Shown: one piece after another, positions 24,552-32,760 of the stretch
Layout of the letters: each line of letters opens with the position of its first letter
Numbering within the stretch: position 1 is the stretch's first letter
Source of the DNA: Sporomusa malonica
Lineage (GTDB): Bacteria > Bacillota > Negativicutes > Sporomusales > Sporomusaceae
Direction: 5' to 3' (one strand)
Length of the DNA stretch: 64,000 nucleotides
NCBI RefSeq assembly: GCF_041428715.1
Contig: NZ_CP155572.1
Made by a program: the position numbers and the translations under genes
The notes under the pieces: generated by a model
Told to the model about the DNA's origin: nothing
The model's input: the letters and a program-made list of their open reading frames with translations, nothing else
Database searches by the model: none

Positions 24552-25760
24552 CTAGGTTATTGATACGGCAATATAGGCTGCCGCAACCATAATGATCTCT
24601 AGGAAGACAATAGGACGAAGTGTCTTTAAGTAATCAGCCTTAAAGTAATCCAGTGTTACCAATAAACAGAGGTGCGTAGGAGACAGCATATGCCCTGCCG
24701 TACCCATGACAAAACAAAGCATCGCCAAATTAAGATCATTGGGAGACAAAACGGCAATGAAGGGAAAGGTGATGGCCACAAAACCCTGTGATGTACCTAA
24801 TAAGAGGCCCGATACAAAGGCAATAGCTCCAATAACAACTGCGTTTGATACATCCATGCTGTTAAGGAGTACGGCAATATCCTTTATTAAACCACTTGGC
24901 CGCAGGATATTTTGGAAAAACAGAATACCAACAATGCCCCATAAGAGTTTGCGGTCAAAGGCGTGAATGAGCATGGCGCGGATATCGCTTACATTCTGTC
25001 TCAGGATAAATACCATAGTTGCAACAACTATTGCCATGGAAACAGAGGCGGGAAGTTTGAAAAAGACAACAAGTGAAAAGTTTGCCAGGATGGGGCCTGT
25101 AGCTAGTGCAATGTGATGATAGCCGCCCACAGTGGTATCTGGATTATCGTCACTAGGAATGGCGTTTTGTTTTTTAAGCGGTGAAATAAAAAGCAGCCAG
25201 CCGATAAGAATGGAGAGCACTGTAACCCAAGACATATGAGCAATCAGGGCACTGAGTGGGATGTCTGACAGCTGACTGGCCAGCAGCATACCGGTAAAAA
25301 TTGGGTTGGTACACTCCCAGACATGACGGAACCAATAGTTGATGGCTGTCTTGCTTTCAGCTGCCAGGATAAAGGGTTTACTGGCGTTCTCCACCAATGG
25401 TGCGGAAAATATAGCCCCGCCTAGGGAGGGTAAAAAACCAAGAAAAGCAGGCATCAGCGGCAGTAAGATTCGTTCGCTGCGGAGCAGCTTGCGGGCAGCC
25501 GCCATCAAGCCGTCAATAGTCCCGCTGGTGCGAAGCTGGTATTCAAGGCACATAACAAAATATAAAGCCAACAGGATCTCCCAGGTGCTATAGCTAGTAA
25601 TGGTGGTGATCACAGCAGTGCGCAAATACTGCAAATTAAGACCTGTGAGAAGAAATAATGTGGCTGAGCCAGCAAACATTGCGTTACCCATTTTCACTTT
25701 GCGGTTGAGCAGAAAAACAATAACGGCAAGTGTGATAAGTATTTTGAGTACAGCTAGCAT
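24552..25760 (-). CDS. DUF401-family integral membrane permease
   Basis: A 402-residue, very hydrophobic protein with about 10-11 membrane spans, resembling the DUF401 group of anion-transporter-like membrane proteins. Characteristic stretches are LGFLPSLGGAIFSAPL (about residue 107) and GTAGHMLSPTHLC near the C-terminus, each in a re-entrant-like Gly/Pro context. The substrate is not known. It is divergent from the MBL-hydrolase gene across a 216-bp gap that contains a palindrome. Confidence 0.75.
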   Translation of the reverse strand: MLAVLKILITLAVIVFLLNRKVKMGNAMFAGSATLFLLTGLNLQYLRTAVITTITSYSTWEILLALYFVMCLEYQLRTSGTIDGLMAAARKLLRSERILLPLMPAFLGFLPSLGGAIFSAPLVENASKPFILAAESKTAINYWFRHVWECTNPIFTGMLLASQLSDIPLSALIAHMSWVTVLSILIGWLLFISPLKKQNAIPSDDNPDTTVGGYHHIALATGPILANFSLVVFFKLPASVSMAIVVATMVFILRQNVSDIRAMLIHAFDRKLLWGIVGILFFQNILRPSGLIKDIAVLLNSMDVSNAVVIGAIAFVSGLLLGTSQGFVAITFPFIAVLSPNDLNLAMLCFVMGTAGHMLSPTHLCLLVTLDYFKADYLKTLRPIVFLEIIMVAAAYIAVSIT

Positions 25761-25852
25761 GTGCTACAACTCCATTCGTAAAGGGTAGGACTTGAGGCTC
25801 GGCGCAAGCCGTGTTTTCTTTATAATCATACCTGCTTATTCGAAGGAATACC

Positions 25853-25879
25853 ATACCTAAAAATAGCTATTTTTGGTAT
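25853..25879. promoter_or_regulatory. Palindrome in the DUF401/MBL divergent gap
   Basis: ATACC-T-AAAAATAGCTATTTTT-GGTAT: a 16-bp perfect inner palindrome plus 5-bp outer arms, broken only by one unpaired T. It lies about 30 bp upstream of a promoter-like TTGTGT-16-TATAAT (25886-25913) for the MBL gene. A shared operator is the most natural reading. Confidence 0.5.
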
Positions 25880-25976
25880 TCTAACTTGTGTTGAGGAGAA
25901 GCGTGGTTATAATATATAGTTAGTAGCTCGAACAAACACAGATGATCTTTGTTTGTAAACGAAAGGACGGTGAACC

Positions 25977-26711
25977 ATGAATTACTTACTAGCGCCGTTA
26001 ACGGCTGGGGCGTATGTTATCGCTGTTGAAGATGCCCACACCTGGGATGTAACATCATATACCAACCTATATGTATTACAGCGGAACGGGCAAACAATCT
26101 TAATTGATGCAGGGCTTAAGGCATATCAGCCAGCCATTATTGAAGCGTTGTCAACAATCGGTATAGAGCCTGATATGGTTACCCATGTACTCTTAACTCA
26201 TGGCCATCATGATCACGCCGAAGGGTCAGACCTGTTTAAGAATGCCAGGAAATTTGTACATAGTGCTGACTGGCCGATGCTGGCAGTGCCGCTCTGCGAA
26301 CAGTTTACGCGATATACACCGCTTGCGGACAAGTCAAAACTGGTGGCAGAGGGGTTGAACGAGCTGGAAATCATGCTTGTCAACACGCATTCACCTGGCT
26401 CTGTCGCCATCTTTGACCACATATCAAAAGCCTTGTTTGTTGGTGATTTTTTCTGCTACTTTGGCGAAGCTCTGCCAGGAGGCGAGCTTGTAGACTACTG
26501 TGAATACTGTCGACAAGGATCTTGCCAGTATGTGGCAGGCCAAGCAGAAGACGGCAGTGCAGAGTTTGGTAAGTTTATCGAGGGGCTAAGCAGGCTGATT
26601 CCTTTTCAGTCTGAGTTCTTTTGTACCGGACACGGTATTGTGCTCCGAGATGATATTCAGACTTTTGTAAAATCTATGTGGCTAAGCGGAACGCAAAGCC
26701 AGCAAGAATAG
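25977..26711 (+). CDS. MBL-fold metallo-hydrolase
   Basis: A 244-residue metallo-beta-lactamase-fold enzyme. The metal motif is HGHHDH (about residues 75-80), with FVGDF (about 158) and CTGHG (about 221) giving the other ligands. A Cys-rich segment (CEYCRQGSCQY, about 170-180) sits in a loop and is unusual for simple glyoxalase II. The VOC protein gene follows by 27 bases, so both may act in detoxification of aldehyde adducts, but the substrate cannot be assigned. Confidence 0.8.
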   Translation: MNYLLAPLTAGAYVIAVEDAHTWDVTSYTNLYVLQRNGQTILIDAGLKAYQPAIIEALSTIGIEPDMVTHVLLTHGHHDHAEGSDLFKNARKFVHSADWPMLAVPLCEQFTRYTPLADKSKLVAEGLNELEIMLVNTHSPGSVAIFDHISKALFVGDFFCYFGEALPGGELVDYCEYCRQGSCQYVAGQAEDGSAEFGKFIEGLSRLIPFQSEFFCTGHGIVLRDDIQTFVKSMWLSGTQSQQE

Positions 26712-26738
26712 ATTAAAATTAAAAAGGAGAGAAGCAAT

Positions 26739-27104
26739 ATGGATTTTAAATTTGCTCATAATAACATCAACGTACTAAACCTGGAAAAAAGTATGGCTTT
26801 CTACAACGAGGCACTTAAGCTCACAGAAACCCGGCGCATTGAAAAGCCGAACTTCACTATTGTTTACCTGGGTGATGGCCAGACACCGCATAAACTAGAG
26901 CTTACCTGGATTAAAGACCGGAAAGAAGCCTATAAGCTGGGGGAAAACGAGTTTCACCTAGCCTTTACCACCAGTGATTTTGAAAAGGCGTACCAGCATC
27001 ACAAGGCCATGGGCTGTATTTGTTACGAAAATAAAGAGATGGGGATTTATTTTATCTCAGATCCTGACGGCTATTGGCTGGAGGTTCTCCCTGAGCGGTT
27101 TTAG
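26739..27104 (+). CDS. VOC-family protein, glyoxalase I-like
   Basis: A 121-residue vicinal-oxygen-chelate protein with two beta-alpha-beta-beta-beta modules. Its start (FKFAHNNINVLNLEKSMAFY) and end (ISDPDGYWLEVLPE) match lactoylglutathione lyases. His in the first strand and Glu in the last strand fit metal ligation. It lies directly behind an MBL hydrolase on the same strand, reminiscent of a glyoxalase I/II pair; glutathione use is doubtful in this type of anaerobe. Confidence 0.82.
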   Translation: MDFKFAHNNINVLNLEKSMAFYNEALKLTETRRIEKPNFTIVYLGDGQTPHKLELTWIKDRKEAYKLGENEFHLAFTTSDFEKAYQHHKAMGCICYENKEMGIYFISDPDGYWLEVLPERF

Positions 27105-27132
27105 GATAGGATAATACAAATTAGAAAATATA

Positions 27133-27175
27133 AAAGCCGGAACCCTCGATGAGATAAGGGCTCCGGCTTTGCTTT
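27133..27175. terminator. Bidirectional terminator, copy 1 of a repeated type
   Basis: AAAGCCGGAACCCT (27133-27146) pairs with AGGGCTCCGGCTTT (27157-27170). Its sequence is nearly the same as the terminator at 36183-36224, including a shared 16-base segment. Confidence 0.85.
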
Positions 27176-27190
27176 GCTAAGAGACTTTAC

Positions 27191-27580
27191 TTATTTTGAT
27201 TTATTGTCTTTCAATGACAGCGCAATTTTAGCGTTTAATTCAATCAATTGTTGAACAGCATCAGGCTTGAATCCATTGGATTGAGCAGTTTCGATTACTT
27301 TTAGCCATGAGCTGTCGAGCGGTGCATGGTAGTCGCCGGTAGTCTCATGAAATTTGGCTGTTCTTGAAGATGAAGCTTCTTTGTCAAATGTATGGCCAAC
27401 AAGCCAGTCAATACTTATTTGGAAGTAAGCTGCAATGCGGCACAGGGTTGCTATATCCGGTTCGCGGCGGTTAACTTCCCAGGAAGCCAAGGTTGAGCGT
27501 TCTACTTTTAGGATTGCTGCCAATTCCTCTTGTGTCAATTTATTTCTTAGTAGTTTGATTTTTTCTCCAAGGCTTTCCAT
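27191..27580 (-). CDS. Xre-family transcriptional regulator
   Basis: A 129-residue regulator with an N-terminal HTH_3 domain (residues 6-62: IKLLRNKLTQEELAAILKVE, then STLASWEVNRREPD) and a C-terminal extension of about 65 residues, probably for dimerisation. It is divergent from the histidine kinase gene, and the 166-bp gap contains three copies of a TGTCT-N3-AGACA-like site, the obvious candidate operators. Phage-type origin is possible but there is no other phage gene nearby. Confidence 0.87.
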   Translation of the reverse strand: MESLGEKIKLLRNKLTQEELAAILKVERSTLASWEVNRREPDIATLCRIAAYFQISIDWLVGHTFDKEASSSRTAKFHETTGDYHAPLDSSWLKVIETAQSNGFKPDAVQQLIELNAKIALSLKDNKSK

Positions 27581-27642
27581 AGAATAACACTCCTCACCTT
27601 ACTGCTTACAATAACGCGATTATGCCCCAGATTCAATTGTTG

Positions 27643-27732
27643 TGTCTATAAGACATTTTACGGAAGGAAAATTGGAAACAATTGGCGAATAAAGTGTCTC
27701 AAAGACACTATTGAGAAAAGGGTCTATAGACA
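27643..27732. promoter_or_regulatory. Three-copy operator array TGTCT-N3-AGACA
   Basis: Perfect sites at 27643-27655 and 27695-27707 and a compressed version, GTCTATAGAC, at 27722-27731, between the divergent xre and kinase genes. Most likely bound by the Xre protein. Confidence 0.6.
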
Positions 27733-27746
27733 AGGGGGCGTTTTCG

Positions 27747-28472
27747 GTGAATAGTATTTGTCAAAAGTCAAGGGATAACAAGTCCGCAAAGACTTCCCGC
27801 CGGGAGTTAATTGACCGAATTGCTATGGGTGTAGCGCACGAAATTAGAAATCCACTGACTGTCATTAAAGGATATTTGCAGTTGCAAGAAAGAAAATCAG
27901 CATACTGTACAGGTGAGTCGTTGGGTATTATCTATCAGGAATTACACCGGATTGAAGCATTAGCGACCAACATTATAGCATTAGCCCAAAACAAAGCCAT
28001 TAAAAAGTCTCCGGTAAATCTTAATGGCCTGCTTAAAAAGATTTATCCGGTTATTCAAAGTGCTGCGCTCAAAAACGGTATTGTGACTGAACTGTTGCTG
28101 GGCGATAACTTGCCTATGCTGGACTTAAATGCAGAGGAGATAGAGCAACTGGTAGTGAATCTGGCTTGTAACGGTATAGAAGCTATGCAGGCTAATGGTA
28201 GATTAACCATCGGTGCCGTTCGCAAGTCAAGCAGAGTAATTTTATATATTCAAGATGAAGGCAGCGGCATTCCACCGGAGCAGCTAGAACAAATTTTTGA
28301 CCCGTTTTATACTACAAAGGAATGCAATACAGGCCTGGGACTTGCTGTGAGCCGCAGTATTGTTGAAAGGCATCACGGCAAAATTAAAATAGTTTCAACT
28401 TTGGGGGCAGGAAGTGTATTCAAAATTTTGTTCCCGATTTTAGAGCGGGGACAACATAGTGGCCGCAGATAG
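27747..28472 (+). CDS. Soluble sensor histidine kinase (HisKA-HATPase)
   Basis: A 241-residue cytosolic kinase without membrane spans or a sensory domain. The phospho-acceptor His is in GVAHEIRNPL (about residue 32). The ATP-binding domain shows the N box (LVVNLACNGIEAM), G1 (DEGSGIP), F box (FDPFYTTK) and G2 (GLGLAVS). It resembles the short sporulation-type kinases (KinB/KinE core), but no response regulator gene is adjacent. The start is the GTG at 27747, six bases after GGGGGCG; the frame opens at a TTG at 27711 that lies inside the operator array. Confidence 0.88.
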   Translation: MNSICQKSRDNKSAKTSRRELIDRIAMGVAHEIRNPLTVIKGYLQLQERKSAYCTGESLGIIYQELHRIEALATNIIALAQNKAIKKSPVNLNGLLKKIYPVIQSAALKNGIVTELLLGDNLPMLDLNAEEIEQLVVNLACNGIEAMQANGRLTIGAVRKSSRVILYIQDEGSGIPPEQLEQIFDPFYTTKECNTGLGLAVSRSIVERHHGKIKIVSTLGAGSVFKILFPILERGQHSGRR

Positions 28473-28596
28473 AACGAAAAACAGCCTCAGTCCGATGGAA
28501 TGTTCGAACTAAGGCTGCTTAAACTATTTTTATTGTGCTGCCTGCTTCAGAGTGCAGTTCAACGGGTGGACATACCCCGGTGAAGCAGGTCGCTTT

Positions 28597-31164
28597 TTAT
28601 ACAAACCAGGTCGAATCAGGTAGAGTTTTAACAATAAACGGCAGCTTAATCTGTGCGATTGTTACACCAGGCTTAAGCCTCTGCTGGTAGAGGTGTTCCT
28701 GCCAGCCTTGTTTCATTAGGCGCAGCGTAGGCAGATTAAGCAGTTGCTGGTTACGAAATAGCGAATAACCGAAGTGCTTTTTTTTCATAGCCTCATCAAA
28801 CTCTGTGATGAGTTGTTCAACAGGGAAATCCACAGTATGGGTCTCCGGTTCAGCTAGGAAAACATACTGCCTGCTTGTTTGGTCAGGGGACATTTGGCAC
28901 TGGCGTAAGGGTAGGCCCATGGAGGCGGCTATTTCCCGGATACACTGATTGAGGTCAGAGCCTGGGATTTTTTCATCCGCAATATTGGCAATTTCAGTGC
29001 TTTTGCTGACAAATTCAATATTGGGGGTATTGCCGGTAAAACCGCCTACTTTAATAAGATCTTGCATGTTGTAGCGGTACAGTCCGGAATAGGTTGTGAC
29101 GATCAATTCATAGATTTCGCCGTCTTTTAGCTCATGGGCCAAGAGCGGCTCACCGCCTGTGACTGGCAAAAACTCGAAGAAGGCGATGAAGGGCGCCAGG
29201 GGAGCACAGGGCTCGTTCGGTTTTAACGGGATATTTATTTTAACCTCGCTGGAGCCATAGCCCACATCCAAATAGGTAACCTTAGGGCCGAGAAGGGGAC
29301 GAACATCGTCAACATAAGTACCTACAGTGCTTGCCAGCCAGAAGGTGGCGATCATAAGGTGCGGCCAATAGTCTTTGGGAAGAAACGCGCCTCCCTCAGC
29401 TTCGAGGATTTGACGGAGTTCGGCAGCCCTTTCCGGTGCAGGATTCAGCTTTTCTTCCAGCAGCTTACGGATATCAGGCGAGATTGGCAGACGCTGGCTG
29501 ATAGTGCCGGCAGCAATATCGTCAATTAACTCTTGGGCGTGTTTTTGAGCATATTCGGCCAGTACCCGCATGCGCCCGGCATTGTTGCCGACAATGGCCA
29601 TCATATCTTTATGTAATAGGGCAAACCGCATAATGAGATAATCGACGCTCTCGCTATCAGTAATATCCATGATTTCCGGCGGATAAGCATCAAGTGCTGC
29701 CAGGGTAGCATCAGCTTGGGAGCGGGTTATTCCTGAAGCAAAGCCCACCGGAATGCCAGCAGGGGTTACTGAATTGGCAGCAGCGTTAGATAAGGCCAGG
29801 AAATGCCCCAATTTTGTTAAGTTAGGAAATAGAGAAAAGGTCACTAAACGCCGGACTGCCGATATGGCTTTTTTGGCTGCAGCTCCAGCGGTACTTTCGG
29901 GAATCATTTTTGGTTTATTGGAGGAAGTACCAGAGCTGGTAATAAAGTATTCTGCTTTGCCAGGGAAGAGGATGTTTTCCTCGCCATTGGCCAAGCGCTC
30001 GGCGTAGGCCTCATAGTCAGGCCAACTGGAAATGGGGACATGGTTACGGAAATCCTCGATGGATTTGATGGCAGCGAAGTTATGATTTTTGCCGAATTCA
30101 GTATTCTGACAGCGGTTGACCATCTCTAATAACACAGTCTGCTGGCTCTCAGGGCAAGAGCTAAACAGTGAACGGACTACTCCAGGTAGTACGGTTTTGG
30201 GCAGACTAAGCAGTACTTGAGGCAGTGGTATTGTCTGGGATTCAGCCAGCACCTGCTGAATCCGCCACCGGGCTGCCGGGCGGGATGCCAACTGTGCGGC
30301 AATACTGCGTAAAATCATCCCCGGAATATTCATCCCGGTTGCGGCTTCTAGACCTTGGAAACCGGGAAGTGAGTTAGCCTCACCGACGATAAAGCCGTTA
30401 GGGCCAAAGAGCAGATCAATGCCGCCGATGTTGAGTCCGAGGGTTTGGGCCACCAGTTCGGCCAGATTCTTGATTTCGTCAGTAAGGGGGTGGGTGCTAC
30501 CGTGCCCGCCGCCAGATATATTAGATTTAAAACCATCACCAGCGTTTTGACGCATGAAGCAGCCTAAGGCCTTGCCGCCACAAACAAATACCCGCAGGTC
30601 TCTGCCCTTGGTGGTAGCAATATACTCTTGAATAAGCACCTCATCCCTAAAACCGCCAGCTTCATAAAGTTCAACTAAGTTTTTGAGCTCACCCAGCGTA
30701 TTGATCAGCAGAACGCCTTTTCCTTTGCTGCCGCGCAGCACTTTAACCACTAGTGGTAAGCCAAATTCACGTTCAATGGTCTTTAAGTCACTGCCAGGAC
30801 GCAGTAAGGCTGTTTTAGCGACCGGAATTCCTTTTTGCAACAAAATTTGCGATGTTACTAGCTTGTCACCTGATTTTAGCAAAGCATCGGCAGTATTGAT
30901 ACATAGCACGCCTAAAGCGTCAAGCTGACGCAGGACGGCCAGGTTATAATAGTCTACTTCAGCAAGAAAGGCGGCCAAAGCAAACTCAGGCAGCTGTTTC
31001 TTCACACCCTTTACATAGACTGCGCCGCTATTTGTGTTATCCAGTATCAAGTCAATGTCTTTAGGATAAACCAGTTCAATGGTCACGTTGGCTTTGGCTG
31101 CCTCATCAGCTGCCCGTTTAATCTCGTGTATTTCGGTATTGTCATGTAATATCCAGCCGTACAT
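28597..31164 (-). CDS. RimK-like ATP-grasp ligase fused to GH3 acyl-adenylate/amido synthetase
   Basis: An 855-residue two-domain protein. Residues 1-295 are an ATP-grasp ligase close to RimK/LysX: KVLRGSKGKG (141-150), E180, GRDLRVFV (187-194) and metal-binding EANSLPGFQG (262-271). Residues about 310-855 are a GH3 domain with all three nucleotide motifs: TSSGTSSNK (409-417), YGSSE (636-640) and YRYNMQD with GGF (696-709). GH3 enzymes adenylate a carboxylic acid and join it to an amino acid; RimK-like enzymes add amino acids to carboxylates through acyl-phosphates. One chain could therefore form two successive amide bonds. Second gene of an operon, 16 bases after the GHKL-GNAT gene. Substrates unknown; I know of no characterised protein with this fusion. 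Confidence 0.88.
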   Translation of the reverse strand: MYGWILHDNTEIHEIKRAADEAAKANVTIELVYPKDIDLILDNTNSGAVYVKGVKKQLPEFALAAFLAEVDYYNLAVLRQLDALGVLCINTADALLKSGDKLVTSQILLQKGIPVAKTALLRPGSDLKTIEREFGLPLVVKVLRGSKGKGVLLINTLGELKNLVELYEAGGFRDEVLIQEYIATTKGRDLRVFVCGGKALGCFMRQNAGDGFKSNISGGGHGSTHPLTDEIKNLAELVAQTLGLNIGGIDLLFGPNGFIVGEANSLPGFQGLEAATGMNIPGMILRSIAAQLASRPAARWRIQQVLAESQTIPLPQVLLSLPKTVLPGVVRSLFSSCPESQQTVLLEMVNRCQNTEFGKNHNFAAIKSIEDFRNHVPISSWPDYEAYAERLANGEENILFPGKAEYFITSSGTSSNKPKMIPESTAGAAAKKAISAVRRLVTFSLFPNLTKLGHFLALSNAAANSVTPAGIPVGFASGITRSQADATLAALDAYPPEIMDITDSESVDYLIMRFALLHKDMMAIVGNNAGRMRVLAEYAQKHAQELIDDIAAGTISQRLPISPDIRKLLEEKLNPAPERAAELRQILEAEGGAFLPKDYWPHLMIATFWLASTVGTYVDDVRPLLGPKVTYLDVGYGSSEVKINIPLKPNEPCAPLAPFIAFFEFLPVTGGEPLLAHELKDGEIYELIVTTYSGLYRYNMQDLIKVGGFTGNTPNIEFVSKSTEIANIADEKIPGSDLNQCIREIAASMGLPLRQCQMSPDQTSRQYVFLAEPETHTVDFPVEQLITEFDEAMKKKHFGYSLFRNQQLLNLPTLRLMKQGWQEHLYQQRLKPGVTIAQIKLPFIVKTLPDSTWFV

Positions 31165-31180
31165 GGTATACCTCCTGTAG

Positions 31181-32662
31181 TTAATAGATGCTTAGATATT
31201 GATCTTCGATATAGTCGCGCAATTTCAGGGCTAGCAGGTCATAGAGTTTGACATTGGCAAACTGAAAGCGCTGATGAAAGAGATTAGTATACATTAGCTG
31301 CCACTGGCCTTGCTTATTCAGCTGTAAGCCGCTGAAGAAGAATTTGTTTGCTTTTAGCATATTGTCTAAGTCGGCAGGCTGTGGTTTATCGGCAGGGATA
31401 TTAAGAAGGCAGGTCAGATAGCCGTCCTGCTGCAGTTGAAAGGTTTCTTTTTTCAAGATAGCCGAAAAGTCTTGCCCGAATTCGTCAATATAGATTTCGG
31501 CAAACTGAGCTTTTTCATTGGGTGAAACCGTCAGTGTTGTTGGCGTGGCCGGTAGAGTGTTTTCCTCAGCGCACTGTACCGTAGTAGTAAGCGGCGTATT
31601 GGCAAAAAGCTCACCGATCATCTCTTTATGTGACAGTGGTGCATAGATTTCGAGCAGCTTGTTCTGTTGATTGGCGGTGAGTATGGCAAAAACCAAGCTT
31701 TCCCGATTCCCCTGGTGTTCTTCGATGCCGATGAATTTGGCATGACCATATACTGACAGACGCAGGCCCAGGGGGGCAAATCTGAGGGCAGACATTAGCT
31801 GTTGGGAGTAGGTGTGAGTGGTGACTGTTCTGGCATAAAAGAGGGTGTCGTTAAAGGAATTGCCGCCAAAGAGTTTTTTCGATTCTTTCACTAAGAGCAG
31901 CATCCCCATACTGGAACGATACTCGGGGTCAATCATGACACCGCCAATTTCGGCAACATGCGGTGAATCGAAAAAGGCGGCTGTGTTGCCAACAATATTG
32001 CCTTGCTCATTCTCGGCCACTAGGGCAACAACGCGTTCCTCCTCAAGGGCTTGTTTTAGGCTGTGATCATCATAAAAGTAGCTTTTGGCGTAGGAATAAC
32101 GGTAGGTGCGATAAACTAGGTTAATTAGGCTGGGGACATGATCCGCGGTAGCGCGGTATACGCGCAGCTTCTGGTTTGCAGGCGAGGCTGCATCGCTTGC
32201 TGGGTTAGGTTGTTCACCAGCGAGTATTGGATGAAAATCGACAAGGCGCTTGGTAAAGACGATCAGCCACCCGTCACTGCCGCAGTTAACAAACTGGCAG
32301 TTATCTGTAACCTTTTGGACAAGGCTAAGACCTAGGCCGGCAATGGTCGATTCAATGTCGTCTACAGTAAAATCCGGTGTTGACCGGGCGTTAAGCGGCG
32401 TGCCATGGTTGCTAAAGCTAAATGTAACGCCGTCCGTTTCAGCCATGCATTTCAAATGAAAAACAGCGTCTTTTTCTGAAGCGGGAAATGCCTCCATAAT
32501 GTAGGCAAAGATTTCTTCAGCAGCCAGACGTAGCGCAAAAGCCTCTTTTTCGTTTGCGCCAAACGCTTGTCCAGTTTCAGTTACAAAACTGGTGATTAGG
32601 TTGAGAAATTCCGATTTATAGGGCAGTGCCAGGGAAACTTCCGGACTGCAGCTAATATCCAT
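31181..32662 (-). CDS. Degenerate RsbW-like GHKL ATPase fused to a GNAT acetyltransferase
   Basis: A 493-residue protein. Residues 1-140 have the fold pattern of anti-sigma-factor kinases (RsbW/SpoIIAB), but the N-box Asn is Tyr54 (EEIFAY) and the G1 Asp is Asn85 (SNHGTP); only the G2 GLGL (109-112) is intact, so kinase activity is doubtful. Residues 168-335 are a GNAT domain with motif A VMIDPEYRSSMG (242-253). About 150 further residues (340-493) look like a second, divergent GNAT-like half. It is the first gene of the operon with the ATP-grasp-GH3 gene and divergent from a MATE exporter. N-acylation of a small molecule or protein is a guess. Confidence 0.8.
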   Translation of the reverse strand: MDISCSPEVSLALPYKSEFLNLITSFVTETGQAFGANEKEAFALRLAAEEIFAYIMEAFPASEKDAVFHLKCMAETDGVTFSFSNHGTPLNARSTPDFTVDDIESTIAGLGLSLVQKVTDNCQFVNCGSDGWLIVFTKRLVDFHPILAGEQPNPASDAASPANQKLRVYRATADHVPSLINLVYRTYRYSYAKSYFYDDHSLKQALEEERVVALVAENEQGNIVGNTAAFFDSPHVAEIGGVMIDPEYRSSMGMLLLVKESKKLFGGNSFNDTLFYARTVTTHTYSQQLMSALRFAPLGLRLSVYGHAKFIGIEEHQGNRESLVFAILTANQQNKLLEIYAPLSHKEMIGELFANTPLTTTVQCAEENTLPATPTTLTVSPNEKAQFAEIYIDEFGQDFSAILKKETFQLQQDGYLTCLLNIPADKPQPADLDNMLKANKFFFSGLQLNKQGQWQLMYTNLFHQRFQFANVKLYDLLALKLRDYIEDQYLSIY

Positions 32663-32760
32663 AACATATCCTCCATTATGTAACGGCTAAGCAGGATTTT
32701 GCCTGTATATGTGCAATAAGAATGGAATGGGCAAAGATGAGTAGAACCTTGAGGTGTGCT

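Noticed and set aside
28516..28596. Riboswitch-like structure near the end of the ATP-grasp-GH3 gene
   Set aside because: It lies downstream of the minus-strand gene; CCTGCTTCA and TGAAGCAGG can pair over a long loop, which fits a weak terminator better than a regulatory RNA.
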